This document shows, piece by piece, positions 23,903 to 34,665 of a stretch of DNA of 64,000 bases (positions within the stretch are counted from its first letter, which is position 1; every line of letters starts with the position of its first letter). The notes below the pieces were generated by a model. The model was not told the DNA's origin, ran no database searches, and saw only the letters and a list, made by a program, of their open reading frames with translations. Both the position numbers and the translations under genes were made by a program. The DNA comes from Ctena decussata (lineage: Eukaryota > Mollusca > Bivalvia > Lucinida > Lucinidae). The stretch is taken from NCBI GenBank assembly GCA_963989385.1, contig OZ022510.1, forward strand, positions 62,501 to 126,500, in the 5' to 3' direction.

Positions 23903-24835
23903 CTTTAAAACGCAGCACCCTTTTAGCTTTCCCAGGTGCAGTGTCATGATCATCCGCAGTTGTTGGTCCTACATCCGTCTCTGGATCTTTCCTTGCTCTA
24001 CTCTTCTTGGCTGCACTCCTGCCGTGAAATGGTGTCTTTCCTTTGTTGGCAAGATGAGGAGGAAACTCCATTTCCTCCTCATGTTGCCGACTAGGGTTGG
24101 CAAGATGAGAAGGAAACTCCATTTCCTTCTCATGTTGGCAACTAGGGTGACAAGATGAGAAGGAAACTCCATTTCCTCCTCATTTTGCCAACTAGGTCCT
24201 GGTTGTTCCTCTTCGTCTGAATCAATTGCACTTCTTTTCCGCCCTCTCACCTTGTTGCGCACAATTGGCGAGTCAAAGACATTCGAGTCTTCTTGAAGGT
24301 CGTCTTGTAAGGGTTGAAACGGTACAATATCTTCATGAGGCTCAGAAATTGTTGCATCTGCCCGTCGTTCTTGTAGGGGCCTCGACTCATGCCGTCGAAA
24401 CTCTTCTTCTTCTTCTCTCATCTTCCTCCTGGAGTTCTTTTATAAAGTTTCTGTCTGTAAGAGTGTTGTACACTGGTCTCCGAACAAATGTACTATTATA
24501 TTTCTCTGGAATTGCACAGTGTCCAAAAGATCGAAGTAGCTCGCAAACCGTGTAATGGGAGTACCATTTTCTCTTTTTTTGTATTTCAGAAAGGCTGAAA
24601 AACATGCTGGGGCCAACATTTGAACAAGCAGTTCTAAAACTTTGCCGTTGTTAACACCCAATCTTTTTCTAGCTGCTTCGTCTTCGATAACTTTTTTAGC
24701 TTCTTTGCATCTCACAACATGGCGGCCCACATCACGATCCCATCTCTGGAAGCATACTAGACATAAACTCTCTTGCGCTTTATGTATCCTGGATTCAGTG
24801 CTGGCTGTAGAGGAAATGCTTGCTTGGGAGTCCAT
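23903..24835 (-). pseudogene. Exon 1: Cys/His finger and charged linker
   Basis: The start codon at 24835-24833 opens MDSQASISSTASTES. Residues of about 25-43 form C-x2-C-x10-H-x3-C (CLVC ... RHVVRC), a likely zinc-binding or BED-like DNA-recognition element. Downstream the frame breaks at about 24560, between FASYF and a segment ending ELQEEDERRRRR, and again at about 24420 in a GA-rich run, where the sensible continuation is EEEEEFRRHESRPLQERR. The rest is acidic, then basic, with 51-bp coding repeats and a possible nuclear signal (AAKKSRARK). The exon ends FKG at donor AAAG|gtaaac, phase 1. The parts and splice site are seen; their joining is inference. Confidence 0.6.
24047..24190 (-). 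repeat. Coding minisatellite, 51-bp unit
   Basis: Three units encode variants of a 17-residue block around HEEEMEFPSHLA. The core ggaaactccatttcc occurs at 24061, 24112 and 24162, giving spacings of 51 and 50 bp. The single missing base puts the upstream unit in a different frame from the other two, so the exon changes frame inside the repeat. A one-base slip or an assembly error would explain it. Confidence 0.8.
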
Positions 24836-24907
24836 TCTCTCTAAAATTAAATGGTATTGTTTATAATAACTGAATTTATTTAGAATGAATGCATGTGTGT
24901 GCAACAA

Positions 24908-25333
24908 ATCTACAAGTAAGTATTAAGCGAATATAGGGTGCAGTATACAGTGTTCGATTTTGGGTAAAGTAAAAGTTAAGATAAAAGGGTGCATGCTAAA
25001 GATTGCAAAAACAGGCAAGAGCAGAGGGCGGATCTCGACACAAGTGTTTAGTGCTATTTAGGTATAGATACATATGTATCAGAATGATAGAATCTTTCGG
25101 AACAACAATCCCCGGACAACATCGCAAGGTATAAGGTACTACTGCGCCCTAATGATAGCAAAGCAGCATGGGATAATAGTTCAGAACAACAATGCCAGCC
25201 TCCAAGATTGTATAGACTTAGTCTCCTTTTACACCCATATTAATATATATGGTGTAAAAGAATGGCCGCACGGGAAATTGGTTCATAACAACATTGCCCT
25301 ATGGAGGTATTAAGCGTCGAACTTTAAATGGGC
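24908..25333. other. Gene-free stretch
   Basis: No supported gene. Three similar short segments around aacaacaatgcc or aacaacaatcccc occur near 25098, 25182 and 25287, and an imperfect palindrome cttttacacccatat / atatggtgtaaaag lies at 25225-25262. These look like decayed repeat DNA. Confidence 0.4.
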
Positions 25334-25627
25334 ATACATACATACATACATACATACATACATACATACATACATACATACATACATACATGATTGCCAG
25401 CATGGAAGAATGGTTAAAAAAGAAGTGCCATTATGACATAATTTGATAACCAAATATGCAATAGCGTATGTTGATTGCATGTCTGTAAGGAGTTTTATAG
25501 AACGTTCTGACATACATACATACATACATACATACATACATACATACATACAAACATGCATGCATGCATGCATGCATACGTACGGGTGCACGTACATACA
25601 TACATACATACATACATACATACATAC
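25334..25627 (+). repeat. (CATA)n microsatellite in three blocks
   Basis: CATA tetranucleotides fill about 25334-25391, 25511-25552 and 25596-25627, with a (CATG)n insert near 25556-25577. The intervening 120 bp are unique. Long open frames here encode only Met-Tyr-Val-Cys repeats and are not genes. Confidence 0.95.
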
Positions 25628-25692
25628 AATTTGTCCTTCCTTTCATTCTATCTTTTACGGAAATCAAAGGATAAATTAGTGTCTAAGATACC

Positions 25693-27830
25693 GTCATGTC
25701 GCCAGCGTAGACTCTGATCAGACTTGATGAATGGCAAAAGCAACAATGGGGGCATCCGCGCAGTATGTCCAGAGTCTTCACTGTGCATCTATAAGATGGC
25801 AAAGGACATAAGCTGATACCAGCCATGTCTGACCAGAGTCTGCGCTGGACGCACATGACAATTTGTTGGTTTTGTCATGTCGCGGCTTAATTGTAAATAA
25901 TGCAGATACCGCAAAATGAATTAAAACGGGAGTTTTTTTTCAGAGATTGGTGCGCGGTCGGCTCAATGTGCCTCCCGAAATTATAGATACATATAAATAA
26001 TTATTAGCATCAGATAGAAAATACATTCCCCTGCACATTCTTACAAATGTAATGTATATATCTTTTCAAATGTTGAAGTTATGCAAGATTTGCAGTCAAA
26101 AAAAAACAAGAATTATTCCAAAACAGACAGACTGAAAATGACAACTTCAATGTTGCGAAATTTCAACTGTTGGAAATATTCCTGTTTATATTTTTGTACT
26201 TATGATATTTTCTTAAAGGCGATCATCACTGCTACATTGTGGCATAATTAATATAATAATGTATTTTCACATAAAAAAACATATAGAGGTTACATAAGTC
26301 GACGTGTACCGCGAAATTCAGAAAAACGCGATTTTCAGGGCTGGATTTGGATTTTGATTGTTTCAGTTCCTGGTCTTTGCATACTTTTTACTTTCAGTAC
26401 CGGGTGCCTCAGCAGTTCGATCCCTGACTTCTCCAGTTTAATAAATAGGAATAAATAAACATTTTTTATAAGAAACTAGATGTAGCCCCTTTATTTTGAT
26501 AGCTTAAACTTTTAATTACTCCTAAAATTAATGTAGTTATGCGAAATTTCTATGCGTAAAACCGCTGAATCGCGCCTGCTTTTAATGTGTGTCTTTACCT
26601 TAAACCAAAGACAAAACCCAGCTCAGTCTGATCAGAGTCTTGCAGTGCTCTCAAAGGTTATATTAATGTCTAAGGTACCTTCATGTCGACAGCGTAGACT
26701 CCGATCAGACTTGATGAAGGGCAAAAGCAACAAACTGCATGCCGACAGCGCAGACTCTGATCAGTCTGGGCGGATATAAATATTTAACAAAGTGTCATGT
26801 GCGCACAGAGAACAATCTTATCATGGTGGGCACCCGCCCAGTCATATCAGATTTGTGCAGTGCGCTTAAAAAGAGTAGAATAGGGTCTAAGCTTGCTTCT
26901 TGGCGACAGGGGTGACTTTGATCCAGCTGGGCGGATGACAATTGCAAAAGCATGCATGTGCGCCAAGCAAACATTGAGATCAATCTGGGCATCCGCGCAG
27001 TCTGTTCAGACTCTTCACTGTGCGTCTATAGGATAGCTAAGGACAATAAGCTGATACCAGCCATGTCTGCTCAGGGTCTGCGCCAAGCTACCTTCATGTC
27101 GACAGCGTAGACTCTGATCAGACTTGATGAATGGCAAAAGCAACAAATTGCATGCCGACAGCGCAGACTCTGATCAGACTGGGCGGATGAGATATTTAAC
27201 AAAGTGGCATGTGCGCCCAGAGAACGTTCTGATCATGCTGGGCACCCGCCCAGTCATATCAGATTTGTGCAGTGCGCTTAAAGGGTAGAATAGTGCCTAA
27301 GCTTGCTTCTTGGCGACTCTGATCAGGCTGGGCGGATGACAAATACAAAAACATGCATGTGTGCAAAGCAAACATTGAGATCAATCTGGGCATCCGCGCA
27401 GTCTGTTCAGAGTCTTCACTGTGCATCTATAGGATGGCTAAGGACATAAGCTGATAAGCTGATCAGACTGGGCGGATGAGATAGTTAACAAAGTGGCACG
27501 TGCGCCCAGAGAACATCGGCCCAGTCAAATCATAATTGTGCAGTGCGCTTAAAAGGTACAACAGGGTCTAAGCTTCCTTAATGCCGACAGCGTAGACTCT
27601 GATCAGACTGGGCGGAAAACATATTTAACACAGTTATATGTGCGCCCAGCGAAGACTCAGATCAACATGGGCATCCGACCAGTCGAACCCTAGTCTAGCA
27701 GTGCGATAAAATGGTAGAATAAGGTCTAAGCTACCTTCATTCCGACAGGTAAGACTGATCAGACTGGGCGGATAAAATATTTAACAATATGCCAAGTGCG
27801 TCCGGAGAAGACTCAGGTCAACATGGGCAA
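25693..27830 (+). mobile_element. Composite repeat copy A plus degenerate palindromic array
   Basis: A unique-sequence core (about 25875-26572) runs from gtcgcggcttaattgtaaat to aaaaccgctgaatcgcgcc. It lies between stretches rich in gatcagactgggcggat and its inverse. To the right, the palindromic modules repeat degenerately to 27830, with one pair of similar units about 411 bp apart (26679 and 27091). The same core occurs inverted at 30.5 and 31.7 kb. No transposase frame exists, so it is non-autonomous. A 61-bp insert interrupts the core at 26337-26397. Confidence 0.7.
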
Positions 27831-28264
27831 CGCAAAATACAAAGATACAAATACAAGATTTAGTTTATATAAATTCAAAGCCTACCTTCTCAACAGAATC
27901 CTCAACGCACAAGTATTAATCCAAAGTTTTCCTGAAACGATTATCAAACAGTAATCCAACAATGCTAGAATGAATGAAAAAAATAAATCACATATATAAA
28001 TTTAGCAAGTGCACAAAGAAATTCAATTCGATCCAATAGCGAACACAAAGCAGTTGTAAAACAACTTATCTCAGAATTCAGAAGATCTCGAGTAATGCAA
28101 CTGAAAATAATCATAATAATCTTTTATTACACTCTAGCCATACAGGATATGACATATGAGGAAAAAAAAAATGATGTACAATTACATGCGTAGAGGTGAA
28201 GCATAAACAAAATTCACACAAGTTAACAAAGCACAGGAGGATCGCTGATATTTAGGAATGCTTC
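27831..28264. other. Gene-free stretch
   Basis: AT-rich, no recognisable gene. On the minus strand an AATAAA-type signal (plus cttttattacac, about 28120) lies downstream of the candidate exon at 28265-28407. Confidence 0.35.
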
Positions 28265-28407
28265 AAATATTTCTCATACATATGTGTGTGCCATCTGTGT
28301 ACCGTACCAAATCGTGAAGGACTGCCGAGGCTGGTGGCGCAGGAACACGTGGCGGAGCTGATGTCCAGACAGGCATGCTCCCCGCCACCAGCCGCGGCAG
28401 TATAATT
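28265..28407 (-). CDS. Candidate terminal exon, unknown product
   Basis: On the minus strand a good acceptor, ctttgtgtctctgcag|, precedes GC-rich sequence unlike its surroundings. Two frames stay open. One reads VIILPRLVAGSMPVWTSAPP and ends HICMRNI. The other reads NYTAAAGGGEHACLDISS and runs on to a stop near 28252. An AATAAA-type signal follows within about 150 bp. I do not recognise either protein, and no upstream exon was found. Chance is a real possibility. Confidence 0.22.
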
Positions 28408-29095
28408 ACCTGCAGAGACACAAAGGGCACACACTCAGGCATTCAAACTACGTTTCTACACAAAAATTGCAGTATATAACCATTGATACAAGTCATGTAG
28501 AAAACTTCTGACTTACAAGCTAGCAATTCACAGTGTTAGATTTCTGATATTATGCGATGGGCTTATATGGTGGTACACATCCGTGTTTACGCCATTTTGA
28601 AAAGGGAATTAACTTTTGTGACCTTTTGCTTGCCTTCTTTCTGGAACGGTAATACCTTTCCGAAAGGATTTTACATGAGGGTACTCGCTCCTAAGGGAGC
28701 AAATTCCTTCCTGTAAGAGTTGACCTCTAATTTAAACAAAAACTGAGACGTTGCTTCCCCTTAGGGTGTACCGTAATTGTATCGGTAGACAATATTGGCG
28801 TCGCAAGAAGGAAGATGCCACGTGGCACGTGTGAATGGGGAGGATAACAATCGGTCTGCGCATCAGCGAACCGATCAGTGTCCACCCCATTCGCACAGGC
28901 AACTTCAAGAATCCCGGGGGTCCCTAGGACCCGATCAGTCTACGCTTGCGCGGCGGCTGACCAGGGAATTCTCAGCATACAAAAGGCTTATGGGCCCTTC
29001 CCACGCGCATCGACGCCCATATTCGTGCGAACAAGGTATACTAATTACGTGTTCCCGTAAACATTCTAATTATTGGGGCACCTGCAAAAAACCGT
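28408..29095. other. Gene-free stretch with one long uninformative frame
   Basis: A plus-strand frame from 28795 lacks an ATG at its start and runs into a repeat after 29096. Its composition (many Arg, Ser, His) and lack of any motif argue against a gene. Nothing else recognised. Confidence 0.35.
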
Positions 29096-29208
29096 TCCAG
29101 CGGGTATACATTGAGTCAACATTGAAAGAACGCTTATCCAACGTCTTGCCGTTGCATCAACGGTGGATCAATGTTGATTCACCGCTGCTTTCCCAGTTTG
29201 GTGGTTAA
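29096..29208. mobile_element. Possible MITE related to the one at 36892
   Basis: The left end ccagcgggtatacattgagt resembles cccagcgggcaaacattgaa at 36892. Internal palindromic GTTGATTCA-type motifs follow. The right end is not clean, and no target duplication was found. Confidence 0.3.
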
Positions 29209-29259
29209 TGAGACTGAACAGTTTTAATTTACAACATATCAATGCGACCACACGGTGCA

Positions 29260-29422
29260 GACGGAATGGCCAAGCTGTGCAGGCCTCGACCAGACTGCTC
29301 CTTTTAGGTGCAGTCTGATCTCGGTCTGCACCGCTTACTCAACCCTATCCGTCCCTATATTTAGAGCCCAGGTGTTTTATCAAGTAAATAACCAACCGTC
29401 GGAGTAAACTCTCTCCTCCATG
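29260..29422. repeat. Short palindrome with cagactgctcc core
   Basis: The modules gaccagactgctcc and gtgcagtctgatctcggtct face each other around 29287-29325, resembling the cagtctgatcag modules of the dispersed palindromic family. No gene. Confidence 0.35.
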
Positions 29423-30151
29423 TTAGTTACTCAGTTGAAGAGACAAAATAAATTTGACAAATTTGCATAAATTTTTCAGTTTTCGTATGTTTTTCGTGTT
29501 CATTAATTCGTCAAATTTTAACACATTCGGTCTACGGTAGTAGTATATGTCGATGTATTTCCGTCGCTCTGTTGCTATCGAAGGACAGCAGAAGAGAAAA
29601 TGAAATTCATCGCCAACATCCGAGTGGCAGAGATGGCATTTACTTTCTGAAACATGTAAATTTCGCCATCTACCGCATTCTATAGGTAACTTATGGTTGC
29701 GTGTGCAGAATAAGCAAAGATTCTTTTTCATAACAAACGGTAACTTAAGCAGATAGTTTTCAAGTTGGAATGTATGTTTAAACAGCTTGTAGGTATGAAA
29801 GGAACTGCTGTTTTGGACGTTCAGATACCAATCATTGAGAAAAAGGTCTTTTAATTTTTGGTTTATACTCTTTATCAGCCAGGTAGGATTTTCTACCTTC
29901 TGTGTATTCCAAAAGCCGCTGCAACCACATTTAATCAAGATGTTTTCAATACAGGAGAACCATTTTGATGATTTTGCGACATCATTGTTATAGACAATCT
30001 GATACATAAGGTTTGACAATTTTGTGTTGTTTTGGTCTATGAGTTTAACCCAAAAAGAAATCATTCGAGTTTGAACATCAATTGCTAAAGGGAAAACACC
30101 GAATTCTCCATTAACCATACTATCAAACCATATATACTGAAACATAACCAC
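29423..30151 (-). pseudogene. 5'-truncated LINE, ORF2 C-terminus
   Basis: A 242-residue frame begins near 30151 without upstream reverse transcriptase. Early residues IWFDSMVNGEFGVFPLAIDV and RMISFWVKL match the tail region that follows the reverse transcriptase in many invertebrate LINEs. Near the end CHLCHSDVGDEFHFLFCCP gives the C-x2-C-x8-H-x4-C zinc knuckle typical of that tail. The remaining ORF2 and all of ORF1 are missing, as expected for incomplete reverse transcription. The family differs from the LINE at 38.7 kb. The last codons lie at 29423, and no poly(A) run is visible just beyond. Confidence 0.75.
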
Positions 30152-30504
30152 TCAAACGAAGAAGTGCTAACAATTATCTGCTCATTACCGTGAAAAGACT
30201 CAAGGTGACACTAATGGCAGGAAGAGTACATCCTGCAAAATCTTCGCAAGTCCCTGATAATCGCGGCTGAGCGCCCATTTAATTAGCGCTCATGTAATTA
30301 GTGTCGCGCCATAGAAGAGAAAATCTTAATTTTGAGATGATCTAATCACTTTGTCCTTCCTTCATTCTATTTTTTACGGAAAATGCCGATCATATCGGGA
30401 CACCAAAACCCTTTCCCCTCTGCCCATGTTTTTTTCTGGCATTTGTCGCGCCCAAAATATTTTGAATTTCAGCGTTTTAGGGAAAATTAGTATTTTTATC
30501 CAAC

Positions 30505-31670
30505 ATTAAACCAGGCGCAATTTTGCGGTTTTACGCATAGAAATTTAGCATAACTTCATTAATTTTGGAAGTAATTACATGTTTTTGGTATCAAAATGAA
30601 GGAGAGTATATCTAGTTTCTGATAACAATATTTATTTATACCTATCTTTTACACTGGAGGAGTCAGGGATCAACCCGCAGAGGCACCCGTAACTGAAAAT
30701 CGCGTTTTTCTGAATTTCGCGGTACACATTGACTCTGAAAACTCTATATGTTCTTGATGTAAAAAGACATTATTATTTAAATTACAGCACAATCTAATGC
30801 AGATGATCGCCTTTCAGAAAATATCATCAGTACAAAAATATATACAGGAATATGTCCCTCAGTTGGAATTTTGCAACAGTCAAGTTGTTATTTTCAGTCC
30901 GTTTTGGAATAATTCTTGTTTCTTGGTAACTGCAAATCTTCCATAACTTCAACATTTGATAAGATATTTACAAAAAATTGGTACGAACGTGCACGGGAGT
31001 GTATGTTCGTTTTGATGCTAATAATTACTTATGTGTATTTATAACACTGGGACCCAAATTGAGCCAACTGCGCCCCTATCCCTGATTTAAAACTCCCGTT
31101 TTAATGCATTTTGCGGTATCTTCATGTTTACAATTAAGCCGCGACAGGAAAAAACCAACAAATTGTCATGTGCGCCCAGCGCAAACTCTGATCAGACATG
31201 GCTGGTATCAGCTTATGTCCTTAGCCATCCTTTAGATGCACAGTGAACACTCTGAACAGACTGCGCGAATGCCGAGATTGGCCTGAATATTTGCTTGGCG
31301 CACATGCATGTTTTTGCTTTTGTCATCCGCCCAGCCTGATCAGAGTCGCTCCTGTAAGCATGAAGCAAGCTTAGACCCCATTCTACCCTTTAGCAAACTG
31401 CTCAAATCATATTTGACAGGGCGGGTGCCCAGCTTGATCTGAGTCTTCGCTTGGCGCACATGACACTTTGTTGAATATTTAATCCGCCCAGTCTGATCAG
31501 AGTCTGCGCTGTCGGCATGCAGTTTCTTGATTTTGAAATTCATCAATTCTGATCAGAGTCTACGCCGTCAAATGGATGGTAGCTTAGACACTAATATAAC
31601 CTTTTAGCGCACTGCAAGCTTCTGATCAGACTGGGCGGGTTTTGTTTCTTCGGTTTAAGGTAAATACAGT
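30505..31670 (-). mobile_element. Composite repeat copy B
   Basis: In inverse orientation to copy A. The core (about 30515-31140) runs from ggcgcaattttgcggtttta to caattaagccgcgacagg. It is followed by about 520 bp of alternating gatcagactgggcgg-type palindromic modules ending in gtttaaggtaaatacag. It joins copy C directly, so B and C are a head-to-tail pair. It lacks the 61-bp insert of copy A. No coding capacity. Confidence 0.75.
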
Positions 31671-32560
31671 CATTTAAAACCAGGCGCGATTTAGCGGTTT
31701 TACGCATAGGCATTTTGCCTAAATTCATTACTTTTTTACGTAATTGTAAGATTTTGCTATCAAAAATAAAGGGGAATACATCTAGTTTCTGATAACAATA
31801 TTTATTTGTTTCTATCTATTAAACTGGAGGAGTCCAGGATCAACCCGCAGAGGCACCCGTAACTGAAATTCGCGTTTTTCTATATTTCGCGGTACACATT
31901 GACTCTGAAATCTGTATATGTTGTGTATGTGAAAAGACACCATTATATAAATTATAGCATAATCTAGCACAGTTGATCGCCTTTCAGAAAATATAATAAC
32001 TGCAAAAATATATACAGGAATATGTTCATCGGTTGAAATTTCGCAACAGTAAAGTTGTCATTTTCAGTCCGTTTTGGAATAATTCTTGTTTTTTTGGTGA
32101 CTGCAAATCTTGCAAAACTTCAACATTTGAAAAAATATTTACAAAAAAATGGTACGAACGTGCAGGGGAATGTACGTTCTTTCTGCTGCTAATAATTATT
32201 TATATGTATCTATAACATTGGGAGGCACATTGAGCCGACCGCACACCTACCCCTGATTTAAAAATCCCGTTTTAATGCATTTTGCGGTATCTGCATATTT
32301 ACTATTAAGCCGCGACAGGACAACACCAACAAATTGTCATGTGCGCCCAGCGCAAACTCTGATCAGACATGGCTGGTATCAGCTTATGGCCTTAGCCATC
32401 CTTTAGATGCACAGCGAAGCCGCTGAACAGGCTGCGCGGATGCCCAGATTGACCTGAATCTTTGTTTGGCGCACATGCATGTTTTTGCATTTGTCATCCG
32501 CCCAGCCTGATCAGAGTCGCCCCTGTCGCCAGGAATGTAGCTTAGACCCTATTCTAGATT
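31671..32560 (-). mobile_element. Composite repeat copy C
   Basis: Same orientation as copy B. The core (about 31680-32310) is closely similar, including ctagtttctgataacaatat and gaggcacccgtaactgaaa. The palindromic part is shorter, ending at tgtagcttagaccctattct. Confidence 0.75.
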
Positions 32561-33420
32561 GGACTGTAGAATGCCATTATGCGCTTTGTTACTCTCTGTG
32601 TTCCGATAGTTTTGATAATGTGTTCCGATAGTTTAGATAATTGTACAATAACATTTATACAGCGGTAAAATTCCACAATGTATGACTGATATACTGTTCC
32701 TGGAATACCAAATTTGATCATTTTGATGAGTTAATCTGATTGTGGGAAATATCTTACAATTAAATTCCCAACGTCAAAATTATCATAAAGCATAGGATGG
32801 ATGTTGTAGAAAGTCATTTTAATTGTAGGAAATTTCCCATGCTCACAAAAATGACAAGTCTGATATTTCAAATACCAATCATACACTGTGTAAAATTGTT
32901 TGGCGTTATAGGAATTTTCCCACAATAAAGTGCCCTTCTGGGAAATGTCCTTTCTAATTATTTGTTGTTTTTTTTTCAATCGGAATGCTTCAACCATAGG
33001 GAATTTCCTACAATGACATTTTCTTAAAGAAAAACACCTATAACGCCAAACAATTTAATTATTATGTACAATTGTATCTGTTTCTTGGAATATCAGTATC
33101 GACCATTTAGTCTGATCATGGGAAATTTCCTATAGTAGGAAAGGACTCGCTGCAGTAACTATCCTATATTTTCTGCAGCACTGTAAATTTAAAGAGTAAC
33201 TACACTTCAGGAACTGACTGAACCAGATCCCAAACTCTATCCCCAACATCAAAGGGAAAGATTGACAAAGACATCCCAACAAACAACAAACCACAAGCGA
33301 CAAGCCGAGCCAGCAGCCCCCTCCCAAACAGATGGCAACCCAGCCATCTTTATTGAACCAAATAATCTAGACCAACATCTAGCGCACAAAATTGGTCCAA
33401 ATCGTTGAGTACCATTGAAT
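32561..33420. repeat. Left cluster of gggaaatttcc palindromes
   Basis: A near-palindrome of the form attgtaggaaatttcctataat recurs in intact or decayed form near 32745, 32822, 32915, 32990 and 33120, spaced 70-130 bp. No gene found. The same motif clusters on the far side of the inverted array (36130-36790), so the two clusters may be the outer parts of one composite structure. Confidence 0.55.
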
Positions 33421-33439
33421 TTGTTACGAGAGTAACACC

Positions 33440-34634
33440 AGTAACTTGCCGTAACTAGATCATGTTACCCACTTCAGGCAATAAAAGACACATTTGGCTT
33501 ACTCTTACAGGCCATATTGCCAATACCCTTACTAGAATATACTGTACCCATTGTAACATCAATGTATCATTTAAAGAACTTTACAGTTACAACGGAGAAA
33601 CAAAAAAATTCTTATCATATGTTTTATGTTTTAGTGCTCTGATGGGCTGTAACGCTGTAACATTGTAACACAGGTTTTGTGGAGTGGACCTATCGAGAAA
33701 GCGCTGTAACTCTTGTAACATCAGTGTAACAATCAAGGAACTTTACAGTTACAACTGAGAAAAATAAAAATCTTATCATATATTTATGTTTTTAGTGCCC
33801 TGATGGGCTGTAACCCTGTAACATTGTAACATTGGATTTGTGAGTGGGCCTATCGAGAAAGCGCTGTAACTCTTGTAACATCAGTGTAACAATCAAAGAA
33901 CTTCACAGTCACAACGAAGAAGCATAAAATTCTTATCAAACATTTTATGTTTTTGTGCCTTGATGGGCTGTAACGCTGTAACATTGTAACATTGGATTTG
34001 TGGAGTGGGCCTATCGAGAAAGCGCTGTAACTCTTGTAACATCAGTGTAACAATCATAGAACTTCACAGTTACAACGAAGAGACATTAAATTCTTATCAT
34101 ATATTTTATGTTTTTTGTGCCCTGATGGGCTGTAACACTGTAACATTGGATTTGTGGAGTGGGCCTATCGAGAAAGCGCTGTAACTCTTGTAACATCAGT
34201 GTAACAGTCAAGGAACTTCACAGTCACAACTGAGAAACATAACATTCTTATCATACATTTTATGTTTTAGTGCCCTGAATGGGCTGTAACGCTGTAACAT
34301 TGTAACATTGGATTTGTGGAGCGGGCCTATCGAGAAAGCGATGTAACTCTTGTAACATCAGTGTAACAATCAAGGAACTTCACAGTTACAACTGAGAAAA
34401 ATGAAATTCATATCATATATTTTATGCTTTTTGTGCCCTGATGGGCTGTAACGCTGTAACATTGTAACATACGATTTGTGGGGTAGACCTATCGAGAAAG
34501 CGCTGTAACTCTTGTAACATCAATGTAATAATGCAGGAACTTCAAAGTTACAACGGAGAAACATAAAATTCTTATCAAATATTTTGTGTTTTTTGTGCCC
34601 TGATGGGCTGTAACGCTGTAACATTACAATGTTA
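33440..34634 (+). repeat. Tandem ~165-bp array, forward arm
   Basis: About seven units, each containing ctgatgggctgtaacgctgt, gtggagtgggcctatcgaga, aagcgctgtaactcttgtaa and gaacttcacagttacaac. The orientation reverses exactly at 34635, giving an inverted array. No coding potential: frames repeat with the array. Confidence 0.9.
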
Positions 34635-34665
34635 CAGCGTTACAGCCCATCAGGGCACTAAAAAC
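34606..34665. repeat. Perfect palindrome at the array inversion point
   Basis: The two arms meet as an inverted repeat of at least 29 bp per arm around a 2-base centre at 34626-34627. The arm reads gccctgatgggctgtaac followed by gctgtaacatt, and its exact reverse complement follows. Such a junction would extrude as a cruciform. Confidence 0.9.

Larger units (their letters stand above)
19838..24835 (-). mobile_element. Spliced tyrosine recombinase-SET element, truncated
   Basis: A five-exon transcription unit can be read on the minus strand: 24835-23903, 23451-23389, 23081-23019, 22481-22425, and 22011 downwards. Every junction has GT-AG ends and keeps phase 1, so the linker reads continuously into the recombinase. 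In order the product has a Cys/His finger, a charged linker, a tyrosine-recombinase domain, a basic spacer and a SET domain that runs into the satellite at 19837. Tyrosine recombinases with introns occur in Crypton-type DNA transposons, and SET-bearing repeats of this general kind are often auto-annotated as KMT5A-like; both comparisons are from memory. At least four frame breaks and one in-frame stop make the copy inactive as read. A domesticated gene with assembly errors is the alternative. Confidence 0.7.

Noticed and set aside
25310..25679. Met-Tyr-Val-Cys and Thr-Tyr-Ile-His open frames
   Set aside because: They are translations of the CATA microsatellite.
28795..29208. 137-codon plus-strand frame
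   Set aside because: No ATG at its start, no motif, and its end runs into a palindromic repeat.
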